A stretch of DNA of 64,000 bases from Rossellomorea vietnamensis. Lineage in GTDB: Bacteria > Bacillota > Bacilli > Bacillales > Bacillaceae_B. Location: positions 62,001-126,000 of the forward strand of contig NZ_LIXZ01000010.1 of the NCBI RefSeq assembly GCF_001305855.1. The letters are read 5' to 3'. Shown here piece by piece: positions 60,038 through 64,000 of this stretch; within the stretch, counting starts at the first letter, position 1; every line of letters begins with the position of its first letter. A program made the position numbers and the translations under genes. The notes beneath the pieces are model-generated. The model had not been told where the DNA came from and made no database searches. It saw only the letters and a program-made list of their open reading frames with translations.

Positions 60038-62017
60038 ATGAACTTCTTTAAAAGACAGTTTGAAGATATGCGCACTGGGAAGTTATCGTTCTTCTTTACA
60101 GTCGTAGTATTATTTTGGATCAAGACCTACGCGGTATATTTAGCCGAATTTAATCTCGGAATACAAAATGCGCTTCAGCATTTTCTTTTATTTCTAAACC
60201 CATTAAGTTCAGCGCTCCTATTCTTTGCACTGGCATTATTCTGGAAAGGCAAGGGACGGTATATTGCATTCATCGTCATTAACTTCCTGATGTCCTTCGT
60301 CCTTTATGCGAACGTTGTGTACTATCGTTTCTTTAATGATTTCATTACAGTTCCGGTATTATTTCAGGCCAAGACGAATAACGGACTTGGCGGAAGTGCA
60401 CTGGAATTATTGAGTCCTGTCGATATCCTGTACTTCTCTGACCTGTTCATTATCATCGGATTAATGATCATGAAAAAAGTGAAACCACAGGAAAAATTAC
60501 GCTTCCGTTCAGTATTTGCCGTCATGACATCAGCAGTCCTTGTGTTCTTACTGAACCTTGGCCTTGCGGAAATTGACCGTCCGGAACTATTGACACGAAG
60601 CTTTGACCGTAACTATCTTGTGAAGTATCTTGGTACACACAACTTTACGATTTATGATGTGATCCAGAACTCTAAGACATCTGCCAAGCGTGCCCTGGCA
60701 GACAGCAATGAAGTATCTGAAGTGGAGAACTATGTAAAAGCAAATAAAGTGGATCCGAACCCTGAATATTTCGGTAAAGCAAAAGGGAAAAACGTCATTT
60801 ATGTATCGATGGAATCCCTGCAAAACTTTGTGATCGGGAAAGAAATCGATGGGCAAGAGGTAACGCCATTCCTTAACTCACTAGTGGAAAAAGAAGATGC
60901 GATCTATTTCGATAACTTCTTCCACCAGACGGGGCAAGGGAAGACATCAGATGCCGAATTCATCATGGAAAATGGATTATTCGGATTACCTCAAGGTGCC
61001 GTCTACATGACGAATGCAAACAATACGCTGCAATCCGCACCTGGAATCTTAAAAGGTGAAGGATATACTTCAGCGGCGTTTCACGGAAACTATAAAACGT
61101 TCTGGAACCGTTCTGAAATGTATCGTACGATGGGATATGATGAGTTCTACGATGCAACGTATTATGATATGAGTAAACCGGAAGAGCAGCTTCCTTACGG
61201 ATTAAAGGATAAGCCGTTCTTCAAAGAGTCCATGCCGATGCTTGAAAAATTACCACAGCCGTTCTATACGAAATTCATTTCGCTATCTAACCATTTCCCG
61301 TTTGATCGTCATGAGAATGACACAGACTTCGAACCAGGTCAATTTGGCGATGGTGTAGTGAATCGTTATTTCCAAACGGCCAACTATATGGATTCTGCTT
61401 TGGAACAATTCTTTAATGATCTGAAAGAAAGTGGACTATATGATGATACCGTCATCGTCCTTTACGGTGATCACTATGGTATTTCTGAAAACCACAACAG
61501 AGCAATGGAACAAGTCACAGGAGAAGAAATCACAGATTTCAAAAATGCACAGCTTCAACGTGTTCCGTTATTCATCATAGCTCCAGGAGTAAAAGGTGAA
61601 GTCAACCACACATATGGTGGTCAAGTGGATGTCCGCGAAACGCTATTCAACCTTCTTGGTGTGGATAACAAGGACTACATCAGCTTCGGTCAGGACTTAC
61701 TGTCCAAAGATCGCAAGCAGATCGTGCCATTCCGTAATGGAGACGTCATTACTCCTGAGTACTCTGATATCAAGGGAATATGTTACGATAACGAAACGGG
61801 TCAACCTGTAGAAGAAGGAAGCAACGCATGTGAAGAGGCATCTAAAGAAGCTACGAAACGTCTCGAACTTTCAGATAAAGTCGTTTATGAAGACTTACTT
61901 CGTTTCTACAAACCAGAAGGCTATAAACAAATCGATCGTTCAGATTATCAATATATAAACCCGAATCCGAAAAGCACAGAAAATCCTGAAGCTTCACAGG
62001 AAGAGTCGCACGAGTAA
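60038..62017 (+). CDS. ltaS: lipoteichoic acid synthase LtaS
   Basis: A 659-residue polyglycerolphosphate synthase that extends lipoteichoic acid with glycerol phosphate from phosphatidylglycerol. Five helices fill about 15-175. The signal-peptidase-type ALA (219-221) precedes the extracellular sulfatase-fold domain. Catalytic Thr303 (GQGKTSDAEF), the metal ligand Glu259 (YVSMES) and YGDHYG with Asp and His are all present. The C-terminus is a Ser/Glu-rich tail. AAAGGTGATG precedes the ATG. Bacilli often have several paralogues (LtaS, YfnI, YqgS); this full-length form is nearest to LtaS, though the paralogue call is an inference. Confidence 0.92.
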   Translation: MNFFKRQFEDMRTGKLSFFFTVVVLFWIKTYAVYLAEFNLGIQNALQHFLLFLNPLSSALLFFALALFWKGKGRYIAFIVINFLMSFVLYANVVYYRFFNDFITVPVLFQAKTNNGLGGSALELLSPVDILYFSDLFIIIGLMIMKKVKPQEKLRFRSVFAVMTSAVLVFLLNLGLAEIDRPELLTRSFDRNYLVKYLGTHNFTIYDVIQNSKTSAKRALADSNEVSEVENYVKANKVDPNPEYFGKAKGKNVIYVSMESLQNFVIGKEIDGQEVTPFLNSLVEKEDAIYFDNFFHQTGQGKTSDAEFIMENGLFGLPQGAVYMTNANNTLQSAPGILKGEGYTSAAFHGNYKTFWNRSEMYRTMGYDEFYDATYYDMSKPEEQLPYGLKDKPFFKESMPMLEKLPQPFYTKFISLSNHFPFDRHENDTDFEPGQFGDGVVNRYFQTANYMDSALEQFFNDLKESGLYDDTVIVLYGDHYGISENHNRAMEQVTGEEITDFKNAQLQRVPLFIIAPGVKGEVNHTYGGQVDVRETLFNLLGVDNKDYISFGQDLLSKDRKQIVPFRNGDVITPEYSDIKGICYDNETGQPVEEGSNACEEASKEATKRLELSDKVVYEDLLRFYKPEGYKQIDRSDYQYINPNPKSTENPEASQEESHE

Positions 62018-62026
62018 TTCGGGAAA

Positions 62027-62072
62027 GCGAGCCAGCCCTTTCACCATGATGGTGGGGGCTGGCTTTTTTTGT
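62027..62072 (+). terminator. terminator of ltaS
   Basis: AGCCAGCCC pairs with GGGGCTGGCT, capped by an inner CACC/GGTG hairpin, followed by seven T residues. Confidence 0.88.
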
Positions 62073-62150
62073 CGTGCCTCGAAATCCTCTGAAATTTAAT
62101 AAGCAAACCAACGCCTCGCCAGCCAATACATGCTTACTTTTGAATGAAAT

Positions 62151-62213
62151 ATGATTGTTTGTGAATGTTTTTGATTAAAAATGATTGATTTTTGTAACCG
62201 TTCTCATTATAAT
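62151..62213 (+). promoter_or_regulatory. fruR promoter with repeated operator-like motifs
   Basis: TTGATT (62185-62190), 17 bases, perfect TATAAT (62208-62213). Upstream and over the -35 box lie ATGATTGTTTGTG (62151), ATGTTTTTGATT (62165) and ATGATTGATTTTTG (62181), the spaced direct repeats expected for a DeoR-family repressor. Confidence 0.6.
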
Positions 62214-62249
62214 GAAGGTAACAAACGATCGGAGAAAGTAGGAGAGACC

Positions 62250-63002
62250 ATGTTAACCGAGGAACGTCATCGAATCATTTTAGACTTATTGAAGGAGAAG
62301 GATGCGATCAAGATCCAGGATATCGTGGATGCAACGAATGCCTCAGAGTCAACGATTCGAAGGGACCTGACGCAGCTTGAACAAGAGAAATTCCTGAAGC
62401 GGATTCATGGCGGGGCGTCAAAGCTGCAAGGGAAGCTGATGGAATTGAGCGTTTCTGAAAAATCATCCAAAAGCCTTCAGGAGAAACAGGCAATCGGCCG
62501 ATACGCAGCCGCCCTCGTGGAAGAAGGGGATTGTATCTATCTTGATGCCGGAACGACAACCTTAAGTCTGATCGATTATCTTCCGGAAAAAGACATTGTC
62601 GTCGTCACCAATGGATTGACCCATGTGGAAGCCCTGCTTCAGAAAGGATTTAAAACCTATATGATCGGTGGGTACGTCAAGCCTGTAACGAGAGCGATGG
62701 TCGGTAGTGGGGCCATGGAATCCATTCGTCAATACCGGTTTGATAAAGCATTTATGGGAGCAAACGGTGTACATGCACAATATGGATTCACCACGCCTGA
62801 TCCTGAAGAGGCCCAGGTAAAGCGCATGGCCATCGAGTTATCAAGAGAAGCCATGTTTCTTGCCGACGATTCGAAATTTGGTGAGATTGCTTTCAGTAAA
62901 ATAGTGGATCTCGATAAAGCGATGATCATTACGAACACTTTGGATGAAGAACATGATAAGGCAATGAAGAACCAAACTACAATAAAGGTTGTGACAGCAT
63001 GA
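62250..63002 (+). CDS. fruR: FruR, DeoR-family regulator of fructose use
   Basis: A 250-residue DeoR-type repressor. The N-terminal winged helix (about 3-58; ERHRIILDLLKEKDAIKIQDIVDATNASESTIRRDL) is followed by HGGA and a sugar-phosphate-sensing domain (YLDAGTTTLSLIDYL, FMGANGV, KFGEIAFSKI). The effector is probably fructose 1-phosphate. The ATG at 62250 lies six bases after AGGAG; a frame from 62181 begins in the promoter. It overlaps fruK by four bases. Confidence 0.9.
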   Translation: MLTEERHRIILDLLKEKDAIKIQDIVDATNASESTIRRDLTQLEQEKFLKRIHGGASKLQGKLMELSVSEKSSKSLQEKQAIGRYAAALVEEGDCIYLDAGTTTLSLIDYLPEKDIVVVTNGLTHVEALLQKGFKTYMIGGYVKPVTRAMVGSGAMESIRQYRFDKAFMGANGVHAQYGFTTPDPEEAQVKRMAIELSREAMFLADDSKFGEIAFSKIVDLDKAMIITNTLDEEHDKAMKNQTTIKVVTA

Positions 63003-63910
63003 TTTATACATTAACACTGAACCCTTCTGTGGATTACATTATGGAACTGGACTCTTTTCGAAAAGGCGGTCTAAACCGGAGCAATGCGGAAAGTGCCTTC
63101 CCAGGGGGGAAGGGGATCAATGTCTCCCGCGTTTTACACAAATTGAATGTGGATAGTGTGGCTCTCGGATTTGCAGGGGGGCATACAGGGGAGTATATTA
63201 AACAATTTTTGAATCAAGAAAGTATCAGAACAGAGTTTGTCGAAGTAAAGGAAGCCTCTCGCATAAACGTCAAGGTGAAGGCGGACGATGAGACGGAAAT
63301 AAACGGAAGTGGCCCTTCCATTACTGAAGAGCATATCCGGGCACTCCTTGATCAAATATCATCCTTGACCGCAGATGACATGATTGTGCTTGCAGGAAGC
63401 ATACCTGGTTCGGTTCCGAAAACATTTTATCAGGAGATTGCAGCACAATGTCGGAAACAGGGGACGAAAGTGATCATCGATGCCGAGAAAAAACTGATCG
63501 AACCGGTCCTGCCCTTGAAGCCATTCCTAATCAAGCCGAATCATCATGAGCTCGGGGAAATGTTTGATGTGGAGATAGACTCTATTGAAAAGGCAGCACA
63601 TTACGGAAAGAAACTCAAAGATACCGGTGTTGAAAACGTCATGGTATCCATGGCTGAAAAAGGAGCACTCCTACTGACTGAAGATGATGTATTTTATTCT
63701 TCTGTACCTAAGGGGGAATTGAAGAGCTCGGTCGGTGCAGGGGATTCAACGGTCGCCGGATTCCTTGCCGGCCTGTCGAGGGGATGGAGCGTGAAGGATT
63801 CATTCCGCTTGGGCACCTCAGCCGGATCGGCAACTGCTTATTCCATTGGTCTCTGTTCAGCTGAACACGTGGAAAGATTATTTGAAGACATTCAGATTAC
63901 ACAAATATAG
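62999..63910 (+). CDS. fruK: 1-phosphofructokinase
   Basis: A 303-residue PfkB-family kinase that phosphorylates fructose 1-phosphate to the 1,6-bisphosphate. It opens with the FruK/LacC pattern IYTLTLNPSVDYIMEL, FPGGKGINVSRVL and ends with KSSVGAGDSTVAGFLAG including the catalytic Asp. The start overlaps the fruR stop (ATGA), coupling the two. Confidence 0.94.
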   Translation: MIYTLTLNPSVDYIMELDSFRKGGLNRSNAESAFPGGKGINVSRVLHKLNVDSVALGFAGGHTGEYIKQFLNQESIRTEFVEVKEASRINVKVKADDETEINGSGPSITEEHIRALLDQISSLTADDMIVLAGSIPGSVPKTFYQEIAAQCRKQGTKVIIDAEKKLIEPVLPLKPFLIKPNHHELGEMFDVEIDSIEKAAHYGKKLKDTGVENVMVSMAEKGALLLTEDDVFYSSVPKGELKSSVGAGDSTVAGFLAGLSRGWSVKDSFRLGTSAGSATAYSIGLCSAEHVERLFEDIQITQI

Positions 63911-63924
63911 AGGGGGAATTCAAA

Positions 63925-64000
63925 ATGAGAATAACGGAATTACTGACAAAAGATACAATTCAGCTTCATGTATCTTCTCATTCGAAAAACGGAGTCATTG
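63925..64000 (+). CDS. fruA: fructose-specific PTS transporter FruA, 5' end only
   Basis: The first 25 codons, MRITELLTKDTIQLHVSSHS and onward, match the start of the EIIA domain of FruA-type EIIABC proteins. AGGGGGAA precedes the ATG and the gene follows fruK by 14 bases, completing the fruRKA operon. The rest lies outside the window, so domain content is inferred. Confidence 0.8.
   Translation, partial: MRITELLTKDTIQLHVSSHSKNGVI

Noticed and set aside
1-64000. Prophage, integron, IS element or defence island
   Set aside because: No transposase, integrase, restriction, toxin-antitoxin or structural phage gene was recognised; the gene order follows the Bacillus chromosome backbone.

Overview
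The window looks like the chromosome of a low-to-mid GC, endospore-forming Bacillaceae, probably a Bacillus or Rossellomorea-type species. The backbone follows the order of the Bacillus subtilis yumC-yui-mrp-kap-patB-yug region: yumC, yumB, yuiA-yuiD, pepA, yuiF, yuxO, mrpA-G, yufK, kapD/kapB, patB, yugF, alaR-alaT, yugI, yuzA, yugJ, pgi, yugN, yugO. AAAGGAGG-type ribosome binding sites, frequent GTG and TTG starts and short intrinsic terminators between almost every unit fit a Firmicute. I see no transposase, integrase, phage gene or CRISPR array. One tRNA gene (Ala, GGC) is present.

Layout. 0-9 kb: flavoprotein reductase YumC, type II NADH dehydrogenase YumB, a Nudix hydrolase, small YuiA/YuiB, 3D-domain protein YuiC, a class I aldolase, a cobalamin-binding-like protein with YuiD, and leucyl aminopeptidase. 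9.3-9.7 kb: an intergenic region with two short-period repeat arrays. 9.8-19 kb: antiporter YuiF, thioesterase YuxO, a DUF2188 protein behind a SigB-like promoter, and the seven-gene Mrp Na+/H+ antiporter operon. 19-30 kb: YufK, a class A penicillin-binding protein, an MFS exporter, the sporulation-kinase modulators KapD and KapB, a lipoprotein cyclophilin, a Cu/Zn-SOD-like lipoprotein, the C-S lyase PatB, hydrolase YugF and the AlaR-AlaT alanine unit. 30-43 kb: an amino-acid:sodium symporter, RNA-binding YugI, acetaldehyde dehydrogenase with its DUF779 partner, a RocR/RocD/RocG arginine-ornithine-glutamate unit, another aldehyde dehydrogenase and alcohol dehydrogenase YugJ. 43-50 kb: phosphoglucose isomerase, YugN, potassium channel YugO, a GNAT, an FMN-dependent 2-hydroxyacid oxidase and a vWA lipoprotein. 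50-64 kb: the nagAB/nagP/nagR N-acetylglucosamine regulon, an SIS-domain protein, a PfkB sugar kinase, a Cof-type phosphatase, two orphan peptide-type ABC permeases, lipoteichoic acid synthase LtaS, and the start of the fruRKA operon, whose fruA runs off the end.

Common themes are carbon and nitrogen overflow metabolism (Pgi, aldehyde and alcohol dehydrogenases, Roc pathway, GlcNAc and fructose PTS), Na+/pH homeostasis (Mrp, YuiF) and envelope or sporulation functions (LtaS, PBP, YuiC, KapB, KapD). Cre-like CcpA sites recur between 32 and 39 kb and mirrored NagR-like operators sit between nagA and nagP.

The most interesting items: a RocR homologue that lacks the GAFTGA loop needed to engage sigma-54 and has a shortened second loop, although two 17-bp palindromes still sit between rocR and rocD; a dispersed GGGACGGACCTT hairpin family, one fragment of which lies inside that shortened loop; an intergenic array with an exact 21-bp period next to a second array of TGACGCAA units; an SOD-like lipoprotein with Asp in place of one copper His; and a possible branched RNA/DNA fold upstream of ltaS. 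All calls come from reading the sequence and from family knowledge; no search was run.
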